Origin: Epithemia pelagica
Lineage: Eukaryota; Bacillariophyta; Bacillariophyceae; Surirellales; Surirellaceae
DNA length: 64,000 nucleotides
Assembly (NCBI GenBank): GCA_946965045.2
Contig: OX337237.1
Span: 62,001-126,000, forward strand
Direction of reading: 5' to 3'
Notes under the pieces: model-generated
Told to the model about the DNA's origin: nothing
Seen by the model: only the letters and a program-made list of their open reading frames with translations
Databases searched by the model: none
Part shown: one piece after another, positions 1 to 9,840 of the stretch
Position numbering within the stretch: the first letter of the stretch is position 1
How the letters are laid out: each line of letters starts with the position of its first letter
Position numbers and translations under genes: made by a program

Positions 1-1223
1 ACGTGGTGGCAGCTCTTCCAGCCGTAGAAAGCAAAGAAAAGAGAGAGAGAGGGAGAGAGAGCCAACAACGAAATCCAACCAGGTCCCAAGTCCCAACACC
101 ACCAACAACGAGAATGACAACGACAGTGGTGGTTGCAATGCCGCAGAAGAGACACTGCGACCACCACGCCCCCAACCCAAATGACCGCGCGCGCCGTCCT
201 TTGGGGGGAGGGACTGGATTCTGTGACTCAAGTAGGGACAAGCTGTTGCTATTTGGTCTATGGTGCTCCTCTCTCTGCCTAGGAGAGTAGGTAGGCCTCC
301 TAGATACTCCTAGTAGAGATAACTCGTTTTGGTTTTGGTGGAATCATATTGAGTGTGTAGTATGAAAGGGAATGGTACATAGGAATGATCTACTAGTGTA
401 TTCCGTTCCGATAGTGGCAGAGGAGAAGAGTCGTTTTCTTGTCTCGAATTGCGATTTGCCACACAGTTCGGTGTTGCACAGGACGACCCAACGAACGGAC
501 TGGACTGCTTGTCGCCAAAAGACAAATGGTGGTTTCGCTGTATTCTCTACTAGCAACAGCAACGATGCATCCTACCAACAGCGCCAGCGCCAGTCCATGG
601 ACCGAGAGTATGCTTGGTTCTTTCCTCGATTGGGGTGCGTTCGGACCAACACCATTTCGAATCATTGCGGAGAAAAAAAGACGTGACAGCATTGCCATTC
701 CAACCCTCGCAAATGGGACGACGCACAAGAGACTCCAAGGCAGGGAACCATCTCCCCCTGGTACAAGCAGGAAAACACTCTCAAACTAGTGGAGAGCGGA
801 GGTTGCCAGGATTAGGAGATGGTCTCCTTGGAACGGGACTCGCGGAGATTTTGGTTCACGAATCAAAAGCTCTCATTTTTCAGTCGCAGAAGAGGTGCGT
901 TGAGTTGACATCGCTCGTGTCGGTGGATGACGACTGACGACACTCATTGCCTTTCGTCAACACAACAACAACAGTGAGAATTGAGAAACTGGGATACACC
1001 ACCACACAAAGATCTCTCTTGTCTGTTGAGCTCTTGAGTTTGAGAGAGAGAGTGTTCTCGTCTCTTTCCAACCAACGACCACCAGCAAATCTTTGGACCA
1101 CAACCGAACGTCCAAAGAACCAAACGTGTCCAAATTCTTCAAGACTCCCAAACATCCAAACACGCCATTCTATATCATTTCCTGGAAACCAAACAACAAC
1201 AACAACGACAACCACCAGACACA
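1..1223. other. Region without a supported gene
   Basis: No reading frame here shows a recognisable domain or a convincing exon. The sequence has short purine-rich (GA) stretches near 42-62 and CAA/ACA-rich stretches just before the first gene. The last 250 bases probably include the 5' leader and promoter of the gene starting at 1224. Confidence 0.5.
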
Positions 1224-1961
1224 ATGGTAGTACAACCAGCATTCCGAATGGAACCGTCCACACTCGCTGCCGCTCCACGATCCTACCACAAAAAGGCCTG
1301 GTGGTCGTACCTGTTGGTGGGTGCCGCCCTCATGACACTGGGAGTCGTCGTTGTTGCTGCCTGGTTGGATTTGCCATTCTCCCCATGGCTTCCACAACAA
1401 CGACAAGAAGGACTGCGAAACTTGGCGTCCTTTGCCGATCTTACCAGTAGCAGTTATCGAACGTCCCATTCCAGCAACAGCCACAACAACAATGACGATG
1501 ATTCCAAAACTTCCAACGACGACGATTCTAGCAGCAGCAGCAATAATGACGATGACAGTGCTTCCTCCAGTGACGACGACAGCACGAGCACGAGCCAAAC
1601 ACCGTCGACCGACGATGATACCGTATCCTCTCTCATTTCCGCGTCCATTACCGTGCGAGACGATATCAATGCCTCCTCCTATCAAACCACGACTACGGCC
1701 GGCAATGCTACGACAACGACTCCTACTACCAAGGGCAATCACACTGCCTCCTCGTCCAAGAAAAAGTCCTCGTCCTCGTCCTCCACGACCTTGCAATTGC
1801 CACCGGAACCCGATCAACCCTCGTGGTGGCCCCTGGGAATTTCCGGGGGATTGGTCCTGGTGGCCACTCTGGCCTGTCTTGTAACGTGTGTGTGTCGACA
1901 AAGTGCCCTGAAACGATCCTCCTATCAACCCATTCCCCATTCCACCACTCTCGTCGTCTAA
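1224..1961 (+). CDS. Small two-pass membrane protein with Ser/Asp/Thr-rich loop
   Basis: A 245-residue frame starts at an ATG in CAA-rich context (ACACAATGG). Two hydrophobic segments are visible: one at about residues 26-47 (begins SYLLVGAALM) and one near the C-terminus at about 197-216 (GISGGLVLVATLACLV). Between them lies a roughly 140-residue loop made almost entirely of Ser, Asp, Thr and Asn with Lys/Ser patches. The last 25 residues follow the second helix and contain a tyrosine (SSYQPI). This layout suggests a membrane protein with a long hydrophilic, possibly glycosylated, extracytoplasmic loop. I recognise no family. The two hydrophobic segments and the clean start favour a real gene, but low-complexity coding makes this moderate. 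Confidence 0.6.
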   Translation: MVVQPAFRMEPSTLAAAPRSYHKKAWWSYLLVGAALMTLGVVVVAAWLDLPFSPWLPQQRQEGLRNLASFADLTSSSYRTSHSSNSHNNNDDDSKTSNDDDSSSSSNNDDDSASSSDDDSTSTSQTPSTDDDTVSSLISASITVRDDINASSYQTTTTAGNATTTTPTTKGNHTASSSKKKSSSSSSTTLQLPPEPDQPSWWPLGISGGLVLVATLACLVTCVCRQSALKRSSYQPIPHSTTLVV

Positions 1962-2662
1962 CAACAACAAGAAGAAGAAGAAGAATACGAATCATGGAGA
2001 ACTCCACGACACGAGCACTCTCCACAGGAAGAAATCCACCATGGCAAGGACGGACAACAAGAACAAATACCATTCACCACCACAACAACAAGGCACACCC
2101 AGTACACACATGCGCACACAATTCGAAACACACAAGAGCATCTCCACCACCACCATGCCCCAGCATCTGCCGCTGCACCCCGACACCACAACCGCCACAT
2201 ATATAGAATGATGGGGTCGAATCCGCCCCCCACACACCACAGAGACGCACCACACTCCACAATTTCCAACACACTATTTCTCTATCCACCACAACCCCAG
2301 CGCACCTGAGTGAAACGAAACAATAGTCTCGACTACTCAACATCTTGACACCCAACAAGACCGACAGAGCACTACCGATAGGCGTGGGCGACACACAATT
2401 GTGCTCCATGTTGTTCTTGTTGTTGTTGTTGTGGTCGGGAGGCACACCACCACAACAAGTCATTCATGCATTCCTTCCTTCATTCATTCCCCCATGTACG
2501 TTGTTCGTGTCACGCTTCTATGCACTCGCTGGTATACCGCTACGACACTAAGAACAGCTATCTAGACACATTCCGCAAGCATACGCTGTATAGTGTAGAT
2601 TCTGTAGTTGGCCCATCCTCCGAGTATCTTATACGACTCTACCTAGACTAGGTATTCGTTGG

Positions 2663-2758
2663 GGCCAGGAACGACACAGCAACCGCCAACACTCTTTTGC
2701 AGGGACGTACGGCCAGGAACGACACAACAACCGCCAACACTCTTTTGCAGGGACGTAC
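2663..2758. repeat. 48-bp tandem duplication (two copies)
   Basis: Two adjacent 48-bp units begin GGCCAGGAACGACACA at 2663 and 2711. They differ at one visible position (CAGCAACC versus CAACAACC). The high identity indicates a recent local duplication in non-coding DNA. Confidence 0.9.
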
Positions 2759-2969
2759 AAGAGTACTACCACCGGGCTGTCGAGTGATGGGGAGGCGGGA
2801 GAAATGATGGATTTGAGTCGAAACGTTAGAGTGGGTATTCGTCGTAGAATCAAAATGTCATTTTCTATACAGGATGTATGTGATAGGTCTCTTTCGCCTG
2901 CCTAGTAGTATCCATGTGTATGTACAGACACGGTTGACTCGTGGACTCTGCGCACACGTCTTACAACGT

Positions 2970-2996
2970 AAGAGAGAGAGAGAGAGAGAGAGAGAG
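2970..2996. repeat. (GA)n microsatellite
   Basis: An uninterrupted AG dinucleotide run of about 27 bp in intergenic DNA. Confidence 0.95.
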
Positions 2997-3143
2997 CGAT
3001 TCCAAACAAGGTAGTTGCCGTCATGGGCTGGCTGTATGCGTCCGATTTCGTTGGGGCGGCGATTCTCGTGGAACCCAACCAGTGTCCAATAATAGTATAT
3101 GTGTCATGAAGAATGTATATGTATATACAAGAGTATGTATGTT

Positions 3144-5090
3144 TCATGGTTCCCACAATAGGGCGGACCAAACGGTTTCGTCGTCACAGTCCAACGACGT
3201 AGAAGAAGACGAATCTTGGTGGTTGGCTGGCAGCAGAGACGCTTGTGGTGGTGCTTGTTGCACTGCCAGTGCGGCTTGGGCAGTCGTAGCGTGGCTCGCC
3301 GGTGCGGTTGTCGTGGCTGCTGTCAGAGTGCCTGTTGGTTCCTCCGTCGTCGTCCCCGCGTCCTCCGCCAAGGCTCGTAACAGGTCCACCCATTCGTCCT
3401 GGTCCGTATGAATAGTGGATGCGGCTGTTGGTTGCATCACGGCGGGGGTGGACAGCGAAGGAGGAGGAATATTAGGGCAGACGACCGGTTCCGAGGGACC
3501 CATGCAAGAAGGAGGAATTCCGGTGGAGGTTGTGGTGGTCCTTGTTTCGTCCTTGTCCGGATTGATGGTGTTGTTGTTGTGGTTGTGGTTGTGGTTGGTT
3601 TCGGAGGAGGATCGTGGTAGTACGAGATTCCAACACTCCAAGGCGGCCCAGATTTCGTGATTGGACACGAGTGGATGCTGCAATGACGTTTCCTGCCACA
3701 AGTCGGGTTCCAAATCCATGAGCTCCAAGAGCAGCGAGACATCCAAACCATCGTCGTCTTCTTCTTCTTCTTCTTGTTCTGGTTGTTGTGGTGGTTGTTT
3801 TTGTGGTTGTGGTGGTTCCACTGGGTGGTTCGTGTCCTTGTGGGTGTGGTGGTTCCCGCAAGCGTTGGCAGTAGTGGTGGTACTGGTTGTTGGGCAAGTG
3901 CTGGGCAAGTATGTGGTGGAATGGTCGTTTGGTCCTTCTGGTTGCGACGACGACAAGGACAGTGTGTTACCATCGGATAACATGGCAAGTGGTAGATGCA
4001 GAGGCAAGATGGGACATGGTTGCTGTGGTTCTTGTGGTGGTGGTTGAAGCAAGTGTGAATACCAAGTGTTGTTGTTGTTGTTGTTGTTGTGGTTGTCCTG
4101 TTGTGGAACAAAGGCAAGGGATGCCGCCGCACCGCTGCTGCTGGTAGTCGTAGTAGTTGTAACGAGAGGAGGATAGGGCAACAAGGGGCAAAAGGGCGAC
4201 CGTTGTTGTCGTTTGGGTGGCACGTGTGGTTTTTCTTGTTCTTCCAAGAGCATTTGATACCGAATGGCTTGTCCCACCTTTTTGCGCATTTGAAATTGCG
4301 TGGCCAATTTCCAAGCCTGTCGTCGATGCTGTTGTGGTTGCGGCTGTTCCACCTTGGCACGTTTGGTGGGACGATCTTCCTCGGCTTCTTCCGCGGCGTC
4401 TTGTTTCGGTTTTGGTTTCGTCGTTGGGACAATCGTAGGTTGTCGCGGCGCCGAGGGTCGTGTGGGGGCCAAGAAGCGGCCACCCCATCCCTTGACGTGC
4501 GCGACAATGTCCCAGACAATGCGCGTCTTGTGCGCCTTGGTTTCTTGGGCATGATACCGCGTCACGTGTTGCTTGACGACGGCTTGAAATTTTTGATTGC
4601 CAGGCCATCGCACATTGCCGCGTCCGAACAAGACATCGTCCGGTTGCGGATACGGCAACAACAAGGACGACGACGAGATGGTCGAACAGGCCTTGTCGTC
4701 GTCATGGTCGTCCTCCTCTGTCTTGTCATCGTCGTTACTACAAGAGGATGCCGACGAAGACGACGACAAGGACAGGGAAGAGGACGGAGTGCCTTCCTCC
4801 TTATGGCTGTGGGTCTTGAAGAAAGTCTTGTCCTTGTCTAATCTAACGGATGCTTCCTGGTCTTGAGGCGGTGTATCCTTATTGTCCTTGTTGTTATCGT
4901 TGTCCTTTTCCGTGTCTTGATCTTCTCGGGGCCGTTTCGGGAGTTGTGTTTCATGATAGTAATCATGATACTTGGTCTTTTTCTCGTTGGGTGTTTCTTG
5001 GGGGTGTTCCATCATGACAACAAGGTTGGTAGTATCTGTCAAAGAAGCAGGAATTTGATTGGGATGTCGAACTGAAATGGTTTGAATCAT
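3144..5090 (-). CDS. DUF6824-domain protein (diatom-expanded family), copy 1
   Basis: The 648-residue frame opens at an ATG (MIQTISVRHP). After an acidic, Ser-rich N-terminus, residues 151-210 carry the family hallmark: DDVLFGRGNVRWPGNQKF, then a helical stretch ending GWGGRFL. The domain closes at about 260-285 with KLATQFQMRKKVGQAIRYQM. A basic segment (PTKRAKVE, about 241-248) resembles a nuclear localisation signal. The C-terminal half is Gln/Asn/Thr/Pro-rich and contains an acidic-hydrophobic motif, LDVSLLLELMDLEPDL (449-464), followed by SNHEIWAALE (476-485). The same pair recurs in the paralogue at 9841-12068. DUF6824 proteins are widespread in diatoms and biochemically uncharacterised; a nuclear, DNA-associated role is my inference. 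No intron interrupts the GQ/AI site that is split in the paralogue. Confidence 0.85.
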   Translation of the reverse strand: MIQTISVRHPNQIPASLTDTTNLVVMMEHPQETPNEKKTKYHDYYHETQLPKRPREDQDTEKDNDNNKDNKDTPPQDQEASVRLDKDKTFFKTHSHKEEGTPSSSLSLSSSSSASSCSNDDDKTEEDDHDDDKACSTISSSSLLLPYPQPDDVLFGRGNVRWPGNQKFQAVVKQHVTRYHAQETKAHKTRIVWDIVAHVKGWGGRFLAPTRPSAPRQPTIVPTTKPKPKQDAAEEAEEDRPTKRAKVEQPQPQQHRRQAWKLATQFQMRKKVGQAIRYQMLLEEQEKPHVPPKRQQRSPFCPLLPYPPLVTTTTTTSSSGAAASLAFVPQQDNHNNNNNNNTWYSHLLQPPPQEPQQPCPILPLHLPLAMLSDGNTLSLSSSQPEGPNDHSTTYLPSTCPTTSTTTTANACGNHHTHKDTNHPVEPPQPQKQPPQQPEQEEEEEDDDGLDVSLLLELMDLEPDLWQETSLQHPLVSNHEIWAALECWNLVLPRSSSETNHNHNHNNNTINPDKDETRTTTTSTGIPPSCMGPSEPVVCPNIPPPSLSTPAVMQPTAASTIHTDQDEWVDLLRALAEDAGTTTEEPTGTLTAATTTAPASHATTAQAALAVQQAPPQASLLPANHQDSSSSTSLDCDDETVWSALLWEP

Positions 5091-5117
5091 GCTCGTCGTC
5101 GTAACAGAATGTCGATC

Positions 5118-5340
5118 AACAGTTTGTTTGGATGGACGACTGGAGCGCGCGAGTCCAATTCGACTGTCGTGTCCTGGACAATGACGACTGGAGGAAGGAA
5201 GTAGTCAATGGCTCGATGGAACTGGTGATATGTAGTTTCTTCGGGTGGTGTTTCTTCCCAAGTTACTTGCTTGATTCGACAGAATAGACAATTTGGATGG
5301 ACGACTTGAGTCCAACTAGAGACTGTAGTGTCCTGGACAA
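5118..5340. repeat. Diverged direct repeat upstream of DUF6824 copy 1
   Basis: The order TTTGGATGGACGACT, GAGTCCAA, then GTGTCCTGGACAA occurs first at about 5127-5180 and again at about 5293-5340, roughly 165 bp apart, with spacing changes. It sits directly upstream of the gene that starts at 5090 on the minus strand, so it may lie in its promoter. Confidence 0.6.
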
Positions 5341-6039
5341 CGACCGGATAGCTTGCGGATGGGTAGATAGTTTCTTCTTCTTCTTCTTCTTCTCCTTCGT
5401 TGTTATTCTTGTTGATGAAATTAAAAAAGGTCTTGTCACCACCGCAAGGTTCCCAAGAAAGTTTCGTTGTCCGAATGAATGTTGTTGACCAACACTACTG
5501 GTTGTCGTTGTTGCAAACAACTAATGAAGAAGGGTCGTCGTGCTTCTTCTTCTTCTTCAAGTCCACAACTCCAGAACCACTTAGAACCAGAGAAAGTGTG
5601 AGGGTGGTTGGTTCAAGATGAAAGAGTCTCTCGAATCATCTGGGAGAAGAGAGAGTGCAACTGTTTTGTGTCCCAACACTCCTCGACCACCACAATTGTG
5701 GCGGAGAATTGTGGGTGTGTCTTTCTTGTTATGGATGAACCATCTTTTGCTGACGACATGTGGAGTGGCCTTCTGTTGTTGCAGCGTGTCCATAACTACT
5801 TGCTGCTGCTCTTGTTGTGGTTGTGGGCAACACATCATCATCCTCATCCTCCTGCGGTTGATGTGGCGCCATAGTGTGGATGGATGGATGATCGAGTTGT
5901 TGCGCGATTTGGAGAATCCAACGTGGAGCGAGGACCGAGGACGGACAAAATCAATATTCCGCCAAATTGTGGAATTGCCGATGCTGCTGCCGGCGGTCGC
6001 CGGCCGGGTCACACTATAGAACAAAATGTACACTGCAAG

Positions 6040-6121
6040 TCGGTAGGGCATTCCTGGCTACTGCCCTCCTTCCTCGGTCTTCGGTAGGGCATTCCTGGCT
6101 ACTGCCCTCCTTCCTCGGTCT
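6040..6121. repeat. 41-bp perfect tandem duplication
   Basis: Two identical 41-bp units start with TCGGTAGGGCATTCCTGGCT at 6040 and 6081. The second is followed by a GGCC/TTCGG-rich patch. The identity indicates a very recent duplication; no coding potential is affected. Confidence 0.9.
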
Positions 6122-6813
6122 TCGGCCTTTCGGAGCTTCCGAATGGTGTCACCACGCAGGCCGAAGGCCGAACGCCGACACCACGTGAGTCCAACGTGGC
6201 GCCGTGTCGTTAAGTCAGCAGATGGTTTGGTTGCCGTCGTGTCGGTAGGTGTGTGTCGGGTACATGGAGTGTCGTTTGCGGGACACATCTTGTTGGTTCA
6301 TGGGTTGTGCGATCCTGGTATTGTAGTCTAGCCTTAGGTAGGGAGCTATCGAATATTGCATCCATGCGATCACGATCATGGGAGTACGCAATAGCGAAAT
6401 AAGAGTCTTGGACGTTATAGTTATAGTCAGAGAGAGAGAGAGAGGGAAGAAACCGAAGAAACAAACAGGAGTCCAGGTCCAGGCGAGAATCGAGAGAGTG
6501 AGAATTGGTTGGAACGCTTGTTACTTATAATAATAGAATAGAATGGTAAGCGGTTCGTTTTCCCCCAGTAAAGTGTGCCCAAAGTATTGTGTGTGTAATG
6601 GTTCGGCATCCGAGTAGTGCTTCTGTTTCTTCTGGTTGTTTGTTGTTTGGAATGTGCCGAATCGACAACCCACACACACACACACACACAAATTGCATGG
6701 GGTGGTACAACGTCTACCACCAATTCTGGGTGGTCTTTTTGTGTGTCTCGTCCTCTGGACACGAACCACAATCGCGCGCCCACAGTACCCCCCGTTGGGT
6801 TTCAAAACACTGG

Positions 6814-8682
6814 TTAGGAGGATGCTGCTGCTCTGGCCGCAGCATCTTGGGTAAAGACAAATTGTCCCGGATCCTGGTCGTCGGCATTGGTACTCGTGAC
6901 AAATTGACCCAGCACCACTCGACCGTCCGCGTTGTCTCGCAATTGCACGACACTGCCGGGTGGAACTGAAACCCAGCGCGAGGCCTGAATCGGCAAGGGT
7001 CCCTGTGGCACGTCATTGATGTACAACACTGGATCCTGACCCTGAACATTTTGATTGGTCACCAACCAATCGACCGGTTCGGCGTCGAGTTGGGGTGATG
7101 GTGGTTGGTGGTGTTGTGGTTGGTTCTTTTTCTTCTGGGTCAAACTGAGTTGGGTCAAGGGTGTTGTGACGGCATGCTCCAAGGGATCGTCTCGAATCGG
7201 CGTGGCAAATCGCGTCCGGGACAACAAGTGGGTCAGTTCCGGATCCTCATCCGGGGCCTTGTGGTGTCGCGTCTTGTCGCCAAAATTGGTATCGTCATAC
7301 CACGTCTTGGCATACAACAATAGTAAGATCGAACGCAACTTGGGACTGGCATTCCAGCCACCACGATGTTTCAAGCCATAATCCCACACCACGGCATCGC
7401 CCAATTCGAGCAACGGACTGATCCAACACGCGGCCGGACAATGTCCGGGAAATTCAAAGTATTGATGAAACAAACTGCCCGGTTCCGTCCAACTGGTATT
7501 GACCACGGCCGGTTGCGGATGAACGCCATTCAAGGCGGACGATCCCACACAAAATTCCGTCGGTCCCACGGTCCGATCCAAGTCCAAGAGCGGCACGGCC
7601 ATGCTGACACAAAAGGGTGGGACATCGTGTCCGGCCAAACCAAAATGTTGCAATCCCCCATGTTCTTGACCAAACACAAAGCCTTCGTCAAAATGCCAGG
7701 GTTGACCCGGCGTGCCGCCGCCCTGGTTTCCTTCCGACACGAGCGAATTGAGCGATCGCAAGGCCATGTCACGACCGAGAACGCGCGGATGCTGCACCAC
7801 CTCGACAATGCGGCGATTATTCACCAATTCGGCTCGGGCCAAGCGTTCCGGCAAGAGAATTTCGTACCGTCCCCGACCGCGACCCGCGACAAAAATGTTG
7901 TCGCCGCCACTGTTGCTTCCATGCCGACTCGTTGTGCCTTCCTTTAATCCCAACAAGTAGCCGGCATAGTCTTGCCGATACTCTTTCAAAAATTCCGGAT
8001 TGTAGGCATGCTTGAAAATGAGAATGCGACACTTGGTAAAAAGTTCCACGGCTCGTTCCGTCGTATACGTGGGATCGTTCAAATCAATGACGGGATTTTG
8101 ACAGTCCTGGACAATCTTCAAAAAAGTGTGAATGTGTCGATCGGCATTGTTGCGTTCCATGAGGGGGACCAATTCGTGTTGCCGTCGAGCTTGGGTTCGT
8201 TCGGCTTGTTTCATGCGTTCAAGCTCGGTGGGATCCTGGTTCTCTTCTTTTGGTTGTTCCGCTTTGTTTCCTTTGGCCAATTCCTCTTCTTGTTCGTGAA
8301 CGGCATGGTGCAAAATGGTCATCAAATGCGATTGGGTCGTGGCATCCATGCCGCGCAAATGATGTTGGACATGAGTGGTGACTTGGGATGCCACTTGATG
8401 CCATTTGGATTGCAACCAATGAGCCGGACGACGACCACCACCTGATGCAAGTTGTACTGCTTGTTCCTCGCGATTCCATTGCACGCGATAGCCAATCCAG
8501 AGGCAGAGACCGACGGCCACAATCCACAAAATGGTCGTCGTCTTTTGTTTGTTGCGTGACTGTTGCTGTTTGGAAGAATGATAGGGATTGCGAGGACTGG
8601 AAGAAGACACAAACGCAGAGGACCACCTCCAGCCTGGTTGGCTATTCTTGCTCTTGTGCGGAGATGTTGTGCGGCGATCCAT
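6814..8682 (-). CDS. Membrane-anchored phytanoyl-CoA dioxygenase-like (PhyH) protein
   Basis: I chose the ATG at 8682 (MDRRTTSPHK), giving 622 residues; the frame also extends 15 codons upstream without an ATG. A basic N-terminus and one transmembrane helix at about 48-66 (TTTILWIVAVGLCLWIGYR) suggest a type II membrane protein. After a charged linker, residues about 190-470 show the PhyH fold. The iron-binding HxD motif is in QPWHFDEGF (H330, D332), the distal histidine in LKHRGG (H439), and the probable 2-oxoglutarate-binding arginine in SPKLRSILL (R450). PhyH enzymes hydroxylate lipids or other small molecules using Fe(II), O2 and 2-oxoglutarate. The substrate here cannot be told, and an endomembrane location is inferred from the anchor. 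The C-terminal 140 residues are not recognisable. Confidence 0.75.
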   Translation of the reverse strand: MDRRTTSPHKSKNSQPGWRWSSAFVSSSSPRNPYHSSKQQQSRNKQKTTTILWIVAVGLCLWIGYRVQWNREEQAVQLASGGGRRPAHWLQSKWHQVASQVTTHVQHHLRGMDATTQSHLMTILHHAVHEQEEELAKGNKAEQPKEENQDPTELERMKQAERTQARRQHELVPLMERNNADRHIHTFLKIVQDCQNPVIDLNDPTYTTERAVELFTKCRILIFKHAYNPEFLKEYRQDYAGYLLGLKEGTTSRHGSNSGGDNIFVAGRGRGRYEILLPERLARAELVNNRRIVEVVQHPRVLGRDMALRSLNSLVSEGNQGGGTPGQPWHFDEGFVFGQEHGGLQHFGLAGHDVPPFCVSMAVPLLDLDRTVGPTEFCVGSSALNGVHPQPAVVNTSWTEPGSLFHQYFEFPGHCPAACWISPLLELGDAVVWDYGLKHRGGWNASPKLRSILLLLYAKTWYDDTNFGDKTRHHKAPDEDPELTHLLSRTRFATPIRDDPLEHAVTTPLTQLSLTQKKKNQPQHHQPPSPQLDAEPVDWLVTNQNVQGQDPVLYINDVPQGPLPIQASRWVSVPPGSVVQLRDNADGRVVLGQFVTSTNADDQDPGQFVFTQDAAARAAASS

Positions 8683-8769
8683 GGTGATTGTGGTTCTTCT
8701 TGTTGTGGGTGGAGTGTGAGGAGTCAATACTCTACACGAGAAAAAAAGAATGACTTCGTTGCTTTCTTC

Positions 8770-8815
8770 CTCTTCTTCTTCTTCTTCTTCTTCTTCTTCT
8801 TCTTCTTCTTCTTCA
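8770..8815. repeat. (CTT)n microsatellite
   Basis: About 15 uninterrupted TTC/CTT triplets lie about 90 bp upstream of the PhyH-like start codon on the opposite strand. The run encodes poly-Lys in one minus frame, which creates an artefactual open frame. Confidence 0.95.
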
Positions 8816-9059
8816 GGTCAATGAGACCGTTCCTCCGTCTCTCTGCTTCCTGTTTTGGATCGCCCCGAAATTTAGAAGCTCTAAACTGATCTCGGTGCCT
8901 CCTGTTTCTTTGTTGTTGCTTCACACTGCGAATAGTCTGGGTTGCAAAAAAAATGACAGCACTTGCTCTGCCATTTGCCATCTTGCAAAATTTGAAATTT
9001 GGCCCCGTCATCGTCTTGGAGTCGTGCGAGTCCGGCTCGCGTGTGTCTTTGCGGATGAA

Positions 9060-9086
9060 CAGACAGACAGACAGACAGACAGACAG
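9060..9086. repeat. (CAGA)n microsatellite
   Basis: Six to seven consecutive CAGA tetramers in non-coding DNA. Confidence 0.95.
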
Positions 9087-9840
9087 TACGGTATGTACAA
9101 TGGCAGTTGCTATTCCCCATTCCCCCATGTTTTTTCTGTGGGACATGCACGATCCAAGGCGACCATGGCCGCACAACGGTATCCGTTGCGGTCCTTTCGA
9201 AATGGATCGTGCGGGAGTGGACACAAACGACTTGCGTTCAAATGAGAATCCTCTCTGTAGGTTGTTCGGATTGGTACAAATCTCACCACAAAAACTCGTT
9301 CGGAAAGTCCATCGACGAAACGACTCTCTGTTATCCAACTAACTGAGTCCGGAATACTAGCTAGAGAATGTCTACTTGGAGTCTCGAGCGATCCGAAAAG
9401 ACAAAAAAAGACAAAATTGGAACTAGTCAATGATTCGTGTCATTTCTAGATGGGCGAACGAAGAAGAAGAAGAACAGATCACGATACCAAGAACACCAAA
9501 CAGCAAGGACTGGATGTTTGCGCCAAAGTAGGTAGGTAGTCATGTAGGTATATGCAAAGGACCCATCCTTCCATGTACAAGAAATGCAGTCATCTGTATA
9601 TATGTATGCATGCAAGGCCGATTGAAACGAGTTGGGTTTTGGGGCTTGTTGGGTTGGTGGTTTGGAGACTTGCGCGTGCGCACAATGACGGATCCCTGGA
9701 AGCATACCCTTGGGGATAGAGGTCGGCCCGTCGCTTGTTTCTCTCTCGTTTGTAGCTCGGATTCTCTATGAGTAGAGACGGCTTGTCGAGTCCCGTTGTT
9801 GTTTCCGAAGAGAGTGGGTCTTGGGTCTGTGGTCGGATGA

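Larger units (their letters stand above)
1962..3143. other. Intergenic region with tandem duplication and GA microsatellite
   Basis: This stretch lies between the 3' ends of two convergent genes. It holds a 48-bp tandem duplication and a GA microsatellite, listed separately. I see no further coding region. Confidence 0.5.
5091..6813. other. Intergenic region, no supported gene
   Basis: Frames here, including a 156-residue frame on the minus strand at 5581-6051, show no domain and are full of low-complexity residues. The region contains a (TTC)n run near 5372-5394, a diverged direct repeat upstream of the DUF6824 gene, and a 41-bp tandem duplication. Confidence 0.45.
8683..9840. other. Intergenic region with two microsatellites
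   Basis: This region separates the 5' end of the PhyH-like gene from the 3' end of the next DUF6824 gene. It contains CTT and CAGA microsatellites. Longer frames here derive from the CTT run and lack domains. Confidence 0.5.

Noticed and set aside
5581-6051. 156-residue minus-strand frame
   Set aside because: Low-complexity Met/Gln/Arg stretches, no homology pattern, no credible start context.
8724-9338. 204-residue minus-strand frame upstream of the PhyH-like gene
   Set aside because: It ends in poly-Lys from the CTT microsatellite, lacks a domain, and has no supporting codon pattern.
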